Shown here: positions 8,501 through 16,605 of the stretch, in pieces
Position numbering within the stretch: the first letter of the stretch is position 1
Layout of the letters: each line of letters opens with the position of its first letter
Made by a program: the position numbers and the translations under genes
NCBI GenBank assembly: GCA_944320815.1
Contig: CALUIZ010000010.1
Span: forward strand, 41,223-105,222
Origin: an uncultured Phocaeicola sp.
GTDB taxonomy: Bacteria > Bacteroidota > Bacteroidia > Bacteroidales > Bacteroidaceae
Reading direction: 5' to 3'
DNA length: 64,000 bases
The notes under the pieces: generated by a model
The model's database searches: none
Seen by the model: only the letters and a program-made list of their open reading frames with translations
Told to the model about the DNA's origin: nothing

Positions 8501-9512
8501 ATTCGTATGCAGGATATTTTTCTGAATAAACGGTGATGCCGATAGGATAGACCACGTTCCAGATGCGTCCGGACTTGTCCATGCAGATGTCCTTGATGAT
8601 GTTGCCGTTCATCTTGTTCAGGCTTTTCCGGTCTTCCTCAAGGAATTGCGACATTTTCTTTGCGGTCATGTCCAGACACAGCACACCGCCGCCGTCGGTC
8701 GCTATCAGAAGTCTGTCAGGATTGTTCCGGTCTTCGATGATGTTGTTGATGTTGATGTCCTCCAGATAATTCTCAAGGTCGGTGACATGTCCGTTCTCCG
8801 GATTGTACAGCACGCTTTTTTCGAGCGGTGAGTTGATTACCAGCAGGCCGCTCGGCTGGTGGTAGTAGATATAGTCGAAGAAGTCGATGCTCCTGACTTG
8901 CATTGTGTGTATGTCTGTCAGTGCATTGCCTGAAAGTCGGGCCGAATAGAGATGACGTTCTGATGCCAGAAAGTAACGGTTGCCTTCCGCCTGTGTGACA
9001 CAGACTATTTCTTCGCCGATGGAATTTTCCAGCGGATTGCTTTTTCCGTCGGCGGTTTGAAAGACAAACTGTTTCCGTGCGGTACAGAACCAGATGTTTC
9101 CGTCCCTGTCCAGATAAGTGCCGCTGACCGCCATGTCTTTCGTTTCCGGAAAAGATGACCTCAAGTCGAAAGCCAATTGGAACGAATCTTTCAGTTCGTT
9201 GTAGAAGAATGCCAGACCGTCTTCCCCTATTTCCCAGAGCACGTTCCGGCTGTCTGTCCTTAATATGTTCTGGTTAGGGTAACAATATGCGGTGTTTCCG
9301 TTGTTCAGAAGAGGGTAGAAAGTGAAACGGCGTCCGTCATAGCGGTCCACTCCTTTATGGGTGAGAATCCATATATAGTCGTGCATATCCTGCTGGATAG
9401 AGAATACGCGCCGACTGCTCAGACCATCTTCCATGTCGATGTACCGGAATATCTGAGCTTGTGTCGTCATGAAGCTGGCAAGCAGGAAAAGCAGGGTCAG
9501 GAGTTTGTGCAT
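5535..9512 (-). CDS. hybrid two-component system sensor/regulator with AraC output (HTCS)
   Basis: A 1325-residue single-polypeptide signalling protein. In order: a signal peptide (about 1-20), a periplasmic sensor of repeated beta-propeller units (repeats such as DYIWILTHKGVDRYDG, GDIWFATNDGVSCY, EQLWIGTTNGLYSLD) to about residue 690, a Y_Y_Y domain (about 700-760), one membrane helix (about 768-795), HisKA with the phospho-accepting His814 (AAHDIRTP), HATPase with NLLSNAFKYTP and DTGIGIP, a receiver with Asp1119 (ISDIMMPVMDG), and a C-terminal AraC helix-turn-helix pair (about 1215-1320). In Bacteroides these proteins usually control polysaccharide utilisation loci; here the downstream partners are chromate transporters and no SusC/SusD pair is adjacent. 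The ligand is unknown. Confidence 0.95.
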   Translation of the reverse strand: MHKLLTLLFLLASFMTTQAQIFRYIDMEDGLSSRRVFSIQQDMHDYIWILTHKGVDRYDGRRFTFYPLLNNGNTAYCYPNQNILRTDSRNVLWEIGEDGLAFFYNELKDSFQLAFDLRSSFPETKDMAVSGTYLDRDGNIWFCTARKQFVFQTADGKSNPLENSIGEEIVCVTQAEGNRYFLASERHLYSARLSGNALTDIHTMQVRSIDFFDYIYYHQPSGLLVINSPLEKSVLYNPENGHVTDLENYLEDININNIIEDRNNPDRLLIATDGGGVLCLDMTAKKMSQFLEEDRKSLNKMNGNIIKDICMDKSGRIWNVVYPIGITVYSEKYPAYEWIRHATGTPNSLSHNCVNYIMEDRDGDIWFATNDGVSCYHTEDRKWTTYCTAEKQPQYENHVFSSLCQTESGNILAGGYMSGIYVINKNTGEATLYQQENKIKAGEAPDKYIRSIICDSDNTVWTGGFYSLKSYVIKNGEKKEYTAPYPITYIAQRDREQLWIGTTNGLYSLDKKNGMLTAVSTAEEIGSVNMMYSSEGKTFIGTHENGLFVIDNLTEQAVRYHSENSGLRTNNIYCIAPASHKNLILGTENGICIYNPQKNEFANWTKEQGLMTANFNPAAAAHTRNGQIILGSNDGFVMFSDSIQVPTAFKSRMVLSNLNIMYRTVHPQEKNSPLVKTLDETSRIDLKYNQNTFSLNVSSINYEIQESIFYSWKLEGFFDQWSAPTRNGLIRYTNLSPGNYRLKVRSIFLDNHEIIEERELQIIVGRPFWLTFWAFLIYAAILVIAACIAIKYLNIRREKKISEEKINFFTQAAHDIRTPLTLIKAPLDEIVQKEKLSEQGTENLKLAIQGTNTLSELAENLINFQKEELYTSEINVTEVELNQYLSNYVHQFDNYAEQKNIALSYESSFNRLTAWIDTRKIESILRNLLSNAFKYTPQGGSVSVKVETGKNTWTITIKDTGIGIPKEDQKKLFKYLFRGHNTANQGESGSGVGMLLTYKLIEKHGGKISFESAENEGTSFRLTFPVRSKLYRFKEGMTDATMPQQQVKGEKMQAEASLPPQTYGDKADMPHVLVVEDNEALRRFIMQNLADTYYTEGAENGEDGIRKTKAHQPDLIISDIMMPVMDGREMCRTLKSDVETSHIPIILLTALSGNDQILQGLETRADQYLTKPFDVKILKATIHNLLENRQLMRQRFQKAVTTLPNGETDVELPSSLDDEFIRRVVQFIKENLGKELNVDILCAAMNMSRTSFYNKIKALTGTAPAEFIRNIRMQEAALLLKSQRYTVAEVSDRMGFADPKYFADTFKKFYGVPPSIYMKNQKRQE

Positions 9513-9535
9513 GATGTCGTTCGTATTGTGTTCTA

Positions 9536-9566
9536 CAAAGTTCCGAAAAAATAACGGCTTGTCAAA
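9536..9566 (-). promoter_or_regulatory. putative promoter of the HTCS/chromate operon
   Basis: On the minus strand, GAACTTTG (plus-strand 9536-9543) is a one-mismatch -7 box, with TTTG (plus-strand CAAA, 9563-9566) 19 bases upstream. The start codon is 23 bases downstream. Confidence 0.5.
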
Positions 9567-9596
9567 AGACTTCTTTCACTTTTTGCCGGGAGCAAT

Positions 9597-9634
9597 AGAA
9601 AAAAAGCCGCTTCAAGAAACATCCTGAAGCGGCT
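9597..9634 (-). terminator. Rho-independent terminator of pgk
   Basis: AGCCGCTTCA (9605-9614) pairs with TGAAGCGGCT (9625-9634). On the minus strand the stem is followed by a run of T (plus-strand A-run 9599-9605), just downstream of the pgk stop. Confidence 0.9.
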
Positions 9635-9654
9635 GGGTATAGTGAGAAATATGA

Positions 9655-10911
9655 TTATTCTTCACCGCGGATTGCAGCGATACCCGGCAATACTTTGCCT
9701 TCGATAGCTTCCAGCAGGGCACCACCACCGGTTGAGATGTAAGAAACCTGGTCGGCCATACCGAACTTGTTGATGCAGGCTACAGAGTCGCCGCCGCCAA
9801 TCAGAGAGAACGCGCCGTTCTTGGTTGCTTCTGCAATGGCTTCAGCAATCGCTTTCGAACCGCCTGTAAAGTTGTCGAATTCGAATACGCCGGCAGGACC
9901 GTTCCAAAGGATTGTCTTGGCGTTCACGATGGCAGCCTTGAATGCTTCACGGCTTTCAGGACCTGCGTCCAGACCTTCCCATCCGTCAGGAATGTCATTG
10001 GCCGGACAAGTCTGGGTGTGAGCGTCGTTGGAGAAATCATCGGCAGCGATGCAGTCCGTGCCCAATACCAGATTCACGCCTTTGTCTTTTGCCTTCTTGA
10101 TGATGTCGAGAGCCAGATTAAGCTTGTCATCTTCGCAGATAGACTTTCCGATTTTGCCTCCCTGAGCTTTTGCGAAAGTGAATGTCATGCCACCGCAGAG
10201 AATCAGGTTGTCCACCTTGTCCATCAGATTTTCGATGATACCGATCTTTGTGGATACCTTGGAGCCTCCCATGATGGCGGTAAACGGACGCTTGATGTCT
10301 TTCAGCACGCTGTCTACAGCTTTCACTTCTTTCTCCATCAGATAGCCCAGCATCTTGTGGTCAGCGTCGAAATAGTCTGCGATGACAGCTGTGGAAGCAT
10401 GTTTGCGGTGAGCTGTTCCGAACGCGTCCATCACGTAGCAGTCGGCATATGAAGCCAATGTTTTCGCGAAGTCTTTCTGACGGGCTTTCATTTCTTTCTT
10501 TGCAGCTTCGTAGGCAGGGTCTTCCTTGTCAATGCCTACCGGCTTGCCTTCTTCTTCCGGATAGAAGCGGAGGTTTTCAAGCAGCAGCACCTCGCCCGGT
10601 TTCAGGGCAGCGGCAGCTTCCTGAGCTTTGGCGCAGTCGGGAGCGAACTGTACCGGTGTGCCCAATGCGGCGGATACAGCGTCTACAATCTGGCTCAAAG
10701 AGTATTTTGCATTTACTTTGCCTTTGGGCTTGCCCATGTGCGACATGATAATCAAGGCACCGCCGTCGGTCAGGATTTTTTTCAGAGTGGGCAGTGCGCC
10801 GCGGATACGGGTGTCATCGGTAATTTTACCATTTTCGTCCAAAGGTACATTGAAGTCCACGCGGACGATTGCCTTCTTTCCGGCAAAGTTGAATTTGTCA
10901 ATTGTCATCAT
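9655..10911 (-). CDS. pgk: phosphoglycerate kinase
   Basis: A 418-residue cytosolic glycolytic enzyme that transfers phosphate from 1,3-bisphosphoglycerate to ADP. The N-terminal signature [19 protein letters not shown] is at residues 12-30, followed by [16 protein letters not shown] and SHMGKPKG, and the C-terminal nucleotide-binding part has [19 protein letters not shown] and a glycine-rich [15 protein letters not shown]. The length matches the family. The first two codons are both ATG, so the start could be one codon later. It stands alone between a terminator and its own promoter. Confidence 0.98.
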   Translation of the reverse strand: MMTIDKFNFAGKKAIVRVDFNVPLDENGKITDDTRIRGALPTLKKILTDGGALIIMSHMGKPKGKVNAKYSLSQIVDAVSAALGTPVQFAPDCAKAQEAAAALKPGEVLLLENLRFYPEEEGKPVGIDKEDPAYEAAKKEMKARQKDFAKTLASYADCYVMDAFGTAHRKHASTAVIADYFDADHKMLGYLMEKEVKAVDSVLKDIKRPFTAIMGGSKVSTKIGIIENLMDKVDNLILCGGMTFTFAKAQGGKIGKSICEDDKLNLALDIIKKAKDKGVNLVLGTDCIAADDFSNDAHTQTCPANDIPDGWEGLDAGPESREAFKAAIVNAKTILWNGPAGVFEFDNFTGGSKAIAEAIAEATKNGAFSLIGGGDSVACINKFGMADQVSYISTGGGALLEAIEGKVLPGIAAIRGEE

Positions 10912-10955
10912 AGTCTCAATATTTTTTGTTTAAAGTGTTTCCTGTTGACGCACCG

Positions 10956-10963
10956 CAAAGTTA
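10956..10963 (-). promoter_or_regulatory. pgk promoter -7 element
   Basis: TAACTTTG on the minus strand (plus-strand CAAAGTTA) matches the Bacteroides TAnnTTTG box, 45 bases upstream of the pgk start. No clear -33 TTTG is seen at the expected distance. Confidence 0.55.
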
Positions 10964-11134
10964 AGAAAAAAAAATTACGGAGTAGAATTAAGTGGGATTA
11001 TTTTCTGCAGGTTTGTTATTTTGTTTTAAAACGGACGGCGGGTCCCGGATGGGGACTGGCCGGATGTCTGCCGTTTTCCGTTTGTGGAGGGGCATGCGGA
11101 TACCCGGCTGAAAATACCCTGTTGTTTTATATGG

Positions 11135-11170
11135 AACAGGCTGGCACTTTCATGTGAATGCCAGCCTGTT
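11135..11170. terminator. hairpin downstream of the FadL-like gene, probable terminator
   Basis: AACAGGCTGGCA (11135-11146) and TGCCAGCCTGTT (11159-11170) form a perfect 12-base stem with a 12-base loop. The T-run is stronger on the plus strand, although the gene that needs it (ending at 11192) is on the minus strand. The rest of 10964-11134 holds nothing that I can name. Confidence 0.65.
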
Positions 11171-11191
11171 TTTCCCCGTGGTGGAGTGTGA

Positions 11192-12568
11192 TCAGAAATG
11201 ATAGTTCAGACTCAGTCCGAATACCTTGTTCGTGCGCGAATAAGTGTCGCTTCCCGCCATTCCGGTTCCGTTATAGCTGGCGGTTTCTTTTGTGTAGTCG
11301 CTGTAGTTTGTCCAGAAGTAGGCGATGTCCATGCTCCATGCCTCGTTCAGGTTGAGGCGCGCCCCGAATCCCAGCGAATAAGAGTCGCAGTAGAAGCTGG
11401 TGTCGGTCTGGAAGTCATCGCTCAGTCCATAGTTCGTTTTCTGGAAGCCACCGCTCACCGTAAGACGCTTCGTGATGTCCCATTCCACTCCTGCCAGATA
11501 TTCGTGCGTGCCGTGTTTCAGTGTCTTCTGTTTGCCGGCAGTGGTTCCGTCTGCCAGAGTTACGGGTGCCATTCCTGCATGTTTGTCATCAAAAAAATGA
11601 TATTCCACCGAAGCTCTCAGGTTGGGCAGGATTTCGTATCCGGCGGCCAGTGAGAGCATGGCTGGAAGGTCGTTGGGAGTGTTCACTCCGTCCTGATAGG
11701 CGGCCAGGTAGCTTTCGCTCACCCGGTAAAGCTCCATCTTGCGCGTCTTGTTCTCGATGTTCAGGTTGGTCTTGAATTCATATTTCATGCCGATGTTCCA
11801 TTTCCCCAGCTTGAAGTCAGCCCCGATAATCGGAGTCATTCCCCATCCGCTCTGTCCGCAGTCGAGCTCGATGCTTGCCAGACGCTCGTCCTCCAGTCCG
11901 AGAGCCGGTGCCATCGGGGCATACTTTTCGTTCAGGCCTGCAGTCAGGAAGCCTTCATAGCCTCCGGAAAAATAGTTCATGCGTCCGCCCACGAACACCG
12001 ACACCCAGTCGGCGATTCTGTAGCTCAGTCCCAGCTGCACACCATAAATGTACTGCTTGCCGTTCATGGCTGTATTGATGTCATACATGTCGGGAGTGAG
12101 TTTTCCCTGTGAAGCGGAAGAAATCAGGCCTGTGGCCAGTGCGTCGAACATCGGAAGTCCCCGGTCGAATGACGCTTTTCCTCCTCCTCCCGTGATGGCG
12201 AATCCGGCAGAAATCACCCAATTGTCTTTTTTGTACGCTCCTTGGAACGACGGGACGAGTGGGGCAGAAGCCTTGCCTTCATAAAGGCGTGTGGTCTGTT
12301 TGCCGTCCATTGTCCAGAGTCCGGTGGTGGCATTGATTTCACGCGTCTGGAACGCACTCTGCCCCGTAAGCGAGAGATGGAATCCGTCCTCGGGAAGGAA
12401 GGCAAGTCCTGCCGGATTGCTGTACACTCCGTCGATGTCAACGGACGCTCCGCGTGCCATCATTCGCAGAAAGGCTGCATGCTGGTTCGTGTTGGTCAGA
12501 TAGTCTCCGGCAAGGATGGATGCCGGGAAGAGCAGGATTGCCGTTCCGGCCAAAAGAATCTTTTTCAT
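11192..12568 (-). CDS. FadL/OMPP1-like outer-membrane beta-barrel transport protein
   Basis: A 458-residue outer-membrane protein with signal peptide (MKKILLAGTAILLFPASILA). The following segment NQHAAFLRMMARGASVDIDGVYSNPAGLAFLPEDGF resembles the N-terminal hatch region of the FadL/TodX family, which moves hydrophobic compounds across the outer membrane. The rest is alternating barrel strands (GAYKKDNWVISAGFAITGGGG, GVQLGLSYRIADWVSVFVGGR) and ends in an aromatic residue (LSLNYHF), the usual barrel-assembly signal. No operon partner is adjacent; it diverges from the MATE pump gene. The substrate is not readable from the sequence. Confidence 0.82.
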   Translation of the reverse strand: MKKILLAGTAILLFPASILAGDYLTNTNQHAAFLRMMARGASVDIDGVYSNPAGLAFLPEDGFHLSLTGQSAFQTREINATTGLWTMDGKQTTRLYEGKASAPLVPSFQGAYKKDNWVISAGFAITGGGGKASFDRGLPMFDALATGLISSASQGKLTPDMYDINTAMNGKQYIYGVQLGLSYRIADWVSVFVGGRMNYFSGGYEGFLTAGLNEKYAPMAPALGLEDERLASIELDCGQSGWGMTPIIGADFKLGKWNIGMKYEFKTNLNIENKTRKMELYRVSESYLAAYQDGVNTPNDLPAMLSLAAGYEILPNLRASVEYHFFDDKHAGMAPVTLADGTTAGKQKTLKHGTHEYLAGVEWDITKRLTVSGGFQKTNYGLSDDFQTDTSFYCDSYSLGFGARLNLNEAWSMDIAYFWTNYSDYTKETASYNGTGMAGSDTYSRTNKVFGLSLNYHF

Positions 12569-12603
12569 TCGTTATAGTTCTGTTAGTTTGTAATTATGGG
12601 GCG

Positions 12604-12611
12604 CAAAATTA
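12604..12611 (-). promoter_or_regulatory. -7 element of the FadL-like gene
   Basis: TAATTTTG on the minus strand (plus-strand CAAAATTA) fits TAnnTTTG and lies 36 bases before the start codon. The -33 element is weak. Confidence 0.55.
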
Positions 12612-12663
12612 GTGGTATAACTCATATGAACCAAGCTTTCCGATGAATTATTTTAAATGTAAC

Positions 12664-12679
12664 CGTTTCAGATGAAACG
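12664..12679. promoter_or_regulatory. inverted repeat between divergent FadL-like and MATE genes, possible operator
   Basis: CGTTTCA and TGAAACG form 7-base perfect arms around a 2-base spacer. It lies 53 bases outside the minus-strand -7 box and 42 bases upstream of the MATE -33 box, suitable for a dimeric regulator; no regulator gene is adjacent. Confidence 0.4.
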
Positions 12680-12721
12680 ATTGGCGGGCGGTGCTGAAAG
12701 GAGGCATCGCCGGTGGGGAGT

Positions 12722-12752
12722 TTTGTGGTGAAAAGTAAAAACCGTATCTTTG
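12722..12752 (+). promoter_or_regulatory. promoter of the MATE transporter gene
   Basis: TTTG at 12722-12725 and TATCTTTG at 12745-12752 with 19 bases between them match the Bacteroides consensus very well. The ATG follows at 12785. Confidence 0.75.
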
Positions 12753-12784
12753 CAGCGTATTTTCATTCATAAAAGTTTCATTTT

Positions 12785-14113
12785 ATGTCGGCATACTCAA
12801 ATAAGGAGATTTGGCATATAACTTATCCGATTCTTCTGGGACTGGTGGCCCAGAATGTGATTAATGTGACGGACACGGCTTTCCTTGGTCATGTGAGCGA
12901 GGTGGCGTTGGGTGCGGCAGCCATGGGCGGTCTGCTTTATATCTGTTTCTATACCGTGGCGTTCGGCTTCAGCGTAGGGTCTCAGATTCTGATAGCACGC
13001 CGCAACGGAGAGGGAAATTACCGTGCGGTGGGACCTGTCATGTGGCAGGGGTCGGCCTTCAGCCTTCTGATGGCTGTGGCCTTGCTGGTGCTGATGTATT
13101 TCGTGGCCGAACCGCTTATCCGTCTGCTGATTACCTCCGACGCGATATTCGAGGCCACATATGAGTTTTATGTGTGGCGCATGTGGGGCTTTCTGTTTGC
13201 CTTCCTTAATGTCATGTTCCGTGCCCTTTATATCGGAATCACAAAGACAAAGGTGCTGACCATGAGTGCTGTAGTGATGGCACTTGTGAATGTGGTGTTC
13301 AATTATGCGTTGGTGTTCGGCCGTCTTGGAATGCCTGAAATGGGAGTGCGTGGTGCAGCTTTGGCTTCGGTCATTGCGGAGGCTTCGTCGCTTGTGTTTT
13401 ATCTTGTGTACACTTATGCCAGAATAGACCGCCGGAAATATGGACTGAACCGGATTCCCCGCTTCGACGGGGGGATGGTGCTGCGCATTCTCCATATATC
13501 GTGTTTCACGATGGTCCAGTATTTCTTTTCGATGGCCATCTGGTTTGTGTTTTTCATGGCTTTGGAACGTTTGGGACAGCGTCAGCTTGCTATCGCCAAT
13601 ATCGTGCGGAGCGTTTATGTGGTGCTGCTGATTCCTGCACAGGCGTTGTCAACAACCGCCAACACGCTGGTAAGCAATCTGATCGGGGCCGGAGGTGTGA
13701 GTCAGGTGATGTCGTTGCTGGGAAGGATAGCCCGCATGTCGTTCTTTATCATGGTGGCCTGTGTGGCACTGTGTGCGGTATTTCCTGGTGCGATTCTTTC
13801 AGTATACACCAATGAGGAGGCTCTGCTCATTGAGTCGGTCTCTTCCCTCTATGTGGTATGTGCGGCGATGCTTATCGCTTCGGTGGCCAATATTTATTTC
13901 AATGGCATTTCCGGTACGGGCAACACGCAGGCGGCTCTTTATGTCGAAGTGTCTGTGCTGGTGTTCTATGCTTTGTATATCGTTGTGGTCGGCATGGTGG
14001 TGCAGGCTCCGGTCAATGTCTGTTTCACTACGGAGCTGGTCTACTATTCACTGATGCTGATAATCAGCCTTGTTTATCTGAAAAAAGCGAAATGGCAGAA
14101 CAAAAAGATTTGA
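12785..14113 (+). CDS. MATE family efflux transporter
   Basis: A 442-residue inner-membrane antiporter with about 12 hydrophobic segments. The N-terminal block IWHITYPILLGLVAQNVINVTDTAFLGHVSEVALGAAAMGG (about residues 9-49) is the typical MATE signature region, and a second related half begins near residue 235 (ISCFTMVQYFFSMAIWFVFF), consistent with the internal duplication of the family. These proteins export cationic drugs or metabolites using Na+ or H+. The gene is monocistronic: its own promoter precedes it and the ffh promoter overlaps its stop codon. The specific substrate is unknown. Confidence 0.93.
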   Translation: MSAYSNKEIWHITYPILLGLVAQNVINVTDTAFLGHVSEVALGAAAMGGLLYICFYTVAFGFSVGSQILIARRNGEGNYRAVGPVMWQGSAFSLLMAVALLVLMYFVAEPLIRLLITSDAIFEATYEFYVWRMWGFLFAFLNVMFRALYIGITKTKVLTMSAVVMALVNVVFNYALVFGRLGMPEMGVRGAALASVIAEASSLVFYLVYTYARIDRRKYGLNRIPRFDGGMVLRILHISCFTMVQYFFSMAIWFVFFMALERLGQRQLAIANIVRSVYVVLLIPAQALSTTANTLVSNLIGAGGVSQVMSLLGRIARMSFFIMVACVALCAVFPGAILSVYTNEEALLIESVSSLYVVCAAMLIASVANIYFNGISGTGNTQAALYVEVSVLVFYALYIVVVGMVVQAPVNVCFTTELVYYSLMLIISLVYLKKAKWQNKKI

Positions 14114-14138
14114 GCGTTCCGATTTTTTTGTAATTTTG
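14109..14138 (+). promoter_or_regulatory. ffh promoter
   Basis: TTTG at 14109-14112 overlaps the MATE stop codon, and TAATTTTG at 14131-14138 follows after 18 bases. The ffh start is at 14232, so there is a leader of roughly 85-90 bases. Confidence 0.7.
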
Positions 14139-14231
14139 CGCTCTGATCCGGATGAAGGGTGTGTCCTGAAGTGTCTCGGTGCATCTTCGTCTGGTTTATG
14201 GTTCTGATAATTAAAACAATACGATATAATT

Positions 14232-15560
14232 ATGTTCGACAATTTAAGTGAGAGACTGGAACGGTCGTTCAAGATATTGAAGGGTGAAGGGAAAATCACC
14301 GAAATCAATGTGGCGGAGACCTTGAAAGATGTGCGTCGCGCTTTGCTTGACGCCGATGTGAACTATAAGGTTGCAAAAAGCTTTACCGATACGGTGAAGG
14401 AAAAGGCATTGGGACAGAATGTGCTTACGGCTGTGAAGCCGAGCCAGCTGATGGTGAAGATTGTGCATGATGAGCTGGCCTCTCTGATGGGAGGTGACAC
14501 GGCCGAACTTGAATTGAAAGGTCGTCCGGCAATCATACTGATGTCGGGTCTGCAAGGTTCCGGAAAGACGACTTTCTCCGGAAAATTGGCCCGCATGTTG
14601 AAGGCAAAGAAGAACCGCAAACCTTTGCTGGTTGCGTGTGACGTGTACCGTCCGGCGGCCATTGAGCAGCTGAAGGTGCTTGGCGAACAGATTCAAGTGC
14701 CTGTTTATAGCGAACTGGATAGCAAAGATCCGGTGGAAATAGCGCAGAATGCTGTCCGGGAAGCGAAGGCGAAAGGGTATGATTTGGTTATAGTTGATAC
14801 CGCTGGACGTCTTGCGGTAGACGAACAGATGATGAATGAGATTGCTGCTATTAAGAGTGCCATCAACCCGGATGCGACTTTGTTTGTAGTGGATTCCATG
14901 ACAGGTCAGGATGCAGTGAATACGGCCCGTGAGTTCAACGAGCGTCTGGATTTCACAGGTGTAGTGCTGACCAAGCTTGACGGTGACACTCGTGGCGGTG
15001 CGGCTTTGTCCATCCGTACGGTAGTCAGCAAGCCTATCATGTTTATCGGAACAGGTGAGAAGCTGGAAGCGATTGACGTGTTTCACCCTGCCCGTATGGC
15101 TGACCGTATTCTTGGAATGGGTGACATTGTGTCATTGGTGGAGCGTGCCCAGGAGCAGTATGATGAGGCGGAGGCCAAACGTCTTCAGAAGAAAATCCAG
15201 AAGAACCAGTTTGATTTCAATGACTTCCTCGGACAGATTCAGCAAATCAAGAAGATGGGAAATCTGAAAGACCTTGCCTCCATGATTCCGGGAGTGGGAA
15301 AAGCTATTAAAGACATTGACATTGATGACAATGCGTTCAAGAGTATTGAAGCCATCATTTATTCGATGACACCGGAGGAACGTACCCGTCCGGAAATCCT
15401 GAACAGTTCCCGCCGCACCCGTATCGCCAAAGGAAGCGGTACGAGTATCCAGGATGTGAACCGTCTTCTGAAACAGTTCGACCAGACCCGCAAGATGATG
15501 AAGATGGTGACCGGCGGAAAAATGGCCGGCATGATGCAGCGGATGAAGAAGAGAAGATGA
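14232..15560 (+). CDS. ffh: signal recognition particle GTPase
   Basis: A 442-residue SRP54 homologue that binds signal peptides of nascent membrane proteins and the 4.5S RNA and docks with FtsY at the membrane. The N domain is at about 1-95 with LSERLERSFKILKGEGK; the G domain has G1 GLQGSGKT at residues 106-113, the DTAGRLAVDEQM box and TKLDGDTRGGAAL. The methionine-rich M domain begins near 300 and ends in GGKMAGMMQRMKKRR. Length and domain order are normal. A strong terminator follows 30 bases after the stop. Confidence 0.98.
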   Translation: MFDNLSERLERSFKILKGEGKITEINVAETLKDVRRALLDADVNYKVAKSFTDTVKEKALGQNVLTAVKPSQLMVKIVHDELASLMGGDTAELELKGRPAIILMSGLQGSGKTTFSGKLARMLKAKKNRKPLLVACDVYRPAAIEQLKVLGEQIQVPVYSELDSKDPVEIAQNAVREAKAKGYDLVIVDTAGRLAVDEQMMNEIAAIKSAINPDATLFVVDSMTGQDAVNTAREFNERLDFTGVVLTKLDGDTRGGAALSIRTVVSKPIMFIGTGEKLEAIDVFHPARMADRILGMGDIVSLVERAQEQYDEAEAKRLQKKIQKNQFDFNDFLGQIQQIKKMGNLKDLASMIPGVGKAIKDIDIDDNAFKSIEAIIYSMTPEERTRPEILNSSRRTRIAKGSGTSIQDVNRLLKQFDQTRKMMKMVTGGKMAGMMQRMKKRR

Positions 15561-15587
15561 CGAAAATCAAGTGAGCTTTTAAATTCT

Positions 15588-15636
15588 CCCGGAGTTGGAA
15601 ACGTTTTTTCCGTTCCCAGCTCCGGGTTTTTTATTT
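15588..15636 (+). terminator. Rho-independent terminator of ffh
   Basis: CCCGGAGTTGG (from 15588) pairs with the segment CCCAGCTCCGGG ending at 15626, followed by a T-run at 15627-15636. Confidence 0.92.
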
Positions 15637-15790
15637 TGAAGCTGTGTCAAATTTGAGAAGCCAGACACTGAATCACAACGACATAGGGATTGCAGTTGAT
15701 TATCAATGAATAGAGCTTTGTGTCTTTGTGCTTCCGTGTTTAAAAGGCATATTTGATGCAGTCTCTTGTCTTTTGTGCTTTTCTGCCGGA

Positions 15791-15856
15791 GAATGACGGG
15801 TTGCTTTTGAGGAAGCAGGCCGTTGTTCCGACCAGACCAGCCGCATGTCTTTTCTT
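15791..15856. repeat. 22-bp-period degenerate repeat array (3 units)
   Basis: Three consecutive units of exactly 22 bp at 15791-15812, 15813-15834 and 15835-15856. The middle unit holds the core GGCCGTTGTTCC. The array fills most of the space between the convergent ends of ffh and the acyltransferase gene, and the preceding 15637-15790 shows nothing else recognisable. Confidence 0.6.
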
Positions 15857-15860
15857 TATT

Positions 15861-16589
15861 TTACCGATATTTTTCGGGCAGTGCCGATTCTATCGCTTCG
15901 CGCGACTGATCCATGAGCATCTGCAGATTCTCGTCCCCTTTTCCGGTTGGGTAGATAGGCTTGTGGATGGTCAGTTTCAGCGGATGCCAGTGCAGGAGCT
16001 TGCCCGTGCGGGGCAGGATGTTGAACGAGCCTTCGATAGTCATCGGCACCACCGGAAGCTGGAGCTGGTCGGCAAGAAAGAATGCCCCTTTCTTGAACGG
16101 GTTCATCTTTCCGGTGAAAGTGCGCCGTCCTTCGGGGAACACGACCAGCGAAGTGCCGCCCTGCAGGATTTTCTCCGCATATTTGATTGTCTTGTAAATC
16201 TGCCGGGGACTGGAACGGTCGACGAATATGAATCCTGCCGATTCACATGCTTTCCCTACGAACGGAATCTTGCGCAGACTTTGCTTCATCATCCATTTGA
16301 AGTTTCTTCCCAGAAAGCCGTAAATCAGGAATATGTCGAACGCCCCCTGATGGTTTGCCACGAATACATAGGAAGTGTTATGGTCAATGTGCTCGTGACC
16401 CTCCACCTTTACGGGAAGCAGGAACAGATAGCAGGTGAGCTGCGACCAGATTTTGCCAGGATAATATCCCCAGAAATGTCCGTTCCCCAGCCAGCATCCC
16501 AGCATGGTGGTGAGGGCGGTCAGCAATGTCAGTACCAGAAAAATGGGGAGCCCGATACAGATTTGATAGATGATGTATAAGATTCTCAT
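15861..16589 (-). CDS. 1-acyl-sn-glycerol-3-phosphate acyltransferase (PlsC-like)
   Basis: A 242-residue membrane-bound acyltransferase of phospholipid synthesis that adds the second acyl chain to lysophosphatidate. The N-terminal hydrophobic helix covers about residues 5-28. The catalytic NHxxxxD motif is present as NHQGAFD near 77-83, and the substrate-binding FPEGRRTFTG near 152-161. The length is usual for the family. It is the last gene of a five-gene minus-strand operon, 16 bases after the metallophosphoesterase stop. Acyl donor specificity and whether it is the only PlsC of the genome cannot be judged. Confidence 0.92.
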   Translation of the reverse strand: MRILYIIYQICIGLPIFLVLTLLTALTTMLGCWLGNGHFWGYYPGKIWSQLTCYLFLLPVKVEGHEHIDHNTSYVFVANHQGAFDIFLIYGFLGRNFKWMMKQSLRKIPFVGKACESAGFIFVDRSSPRQIYKTIKYAEKILQGGTSLVVFPEGRRTFTGKMNPFKKGAFFLADQLQLPVVPMTIEGSFNILPRTGKLLHWHPLKLTIHKPIYPTGKGDENLQMLMDQSREAIESALPEKYR

Positions 16590-16605
16590 AAATGTTTTTG
16601 TTTGA

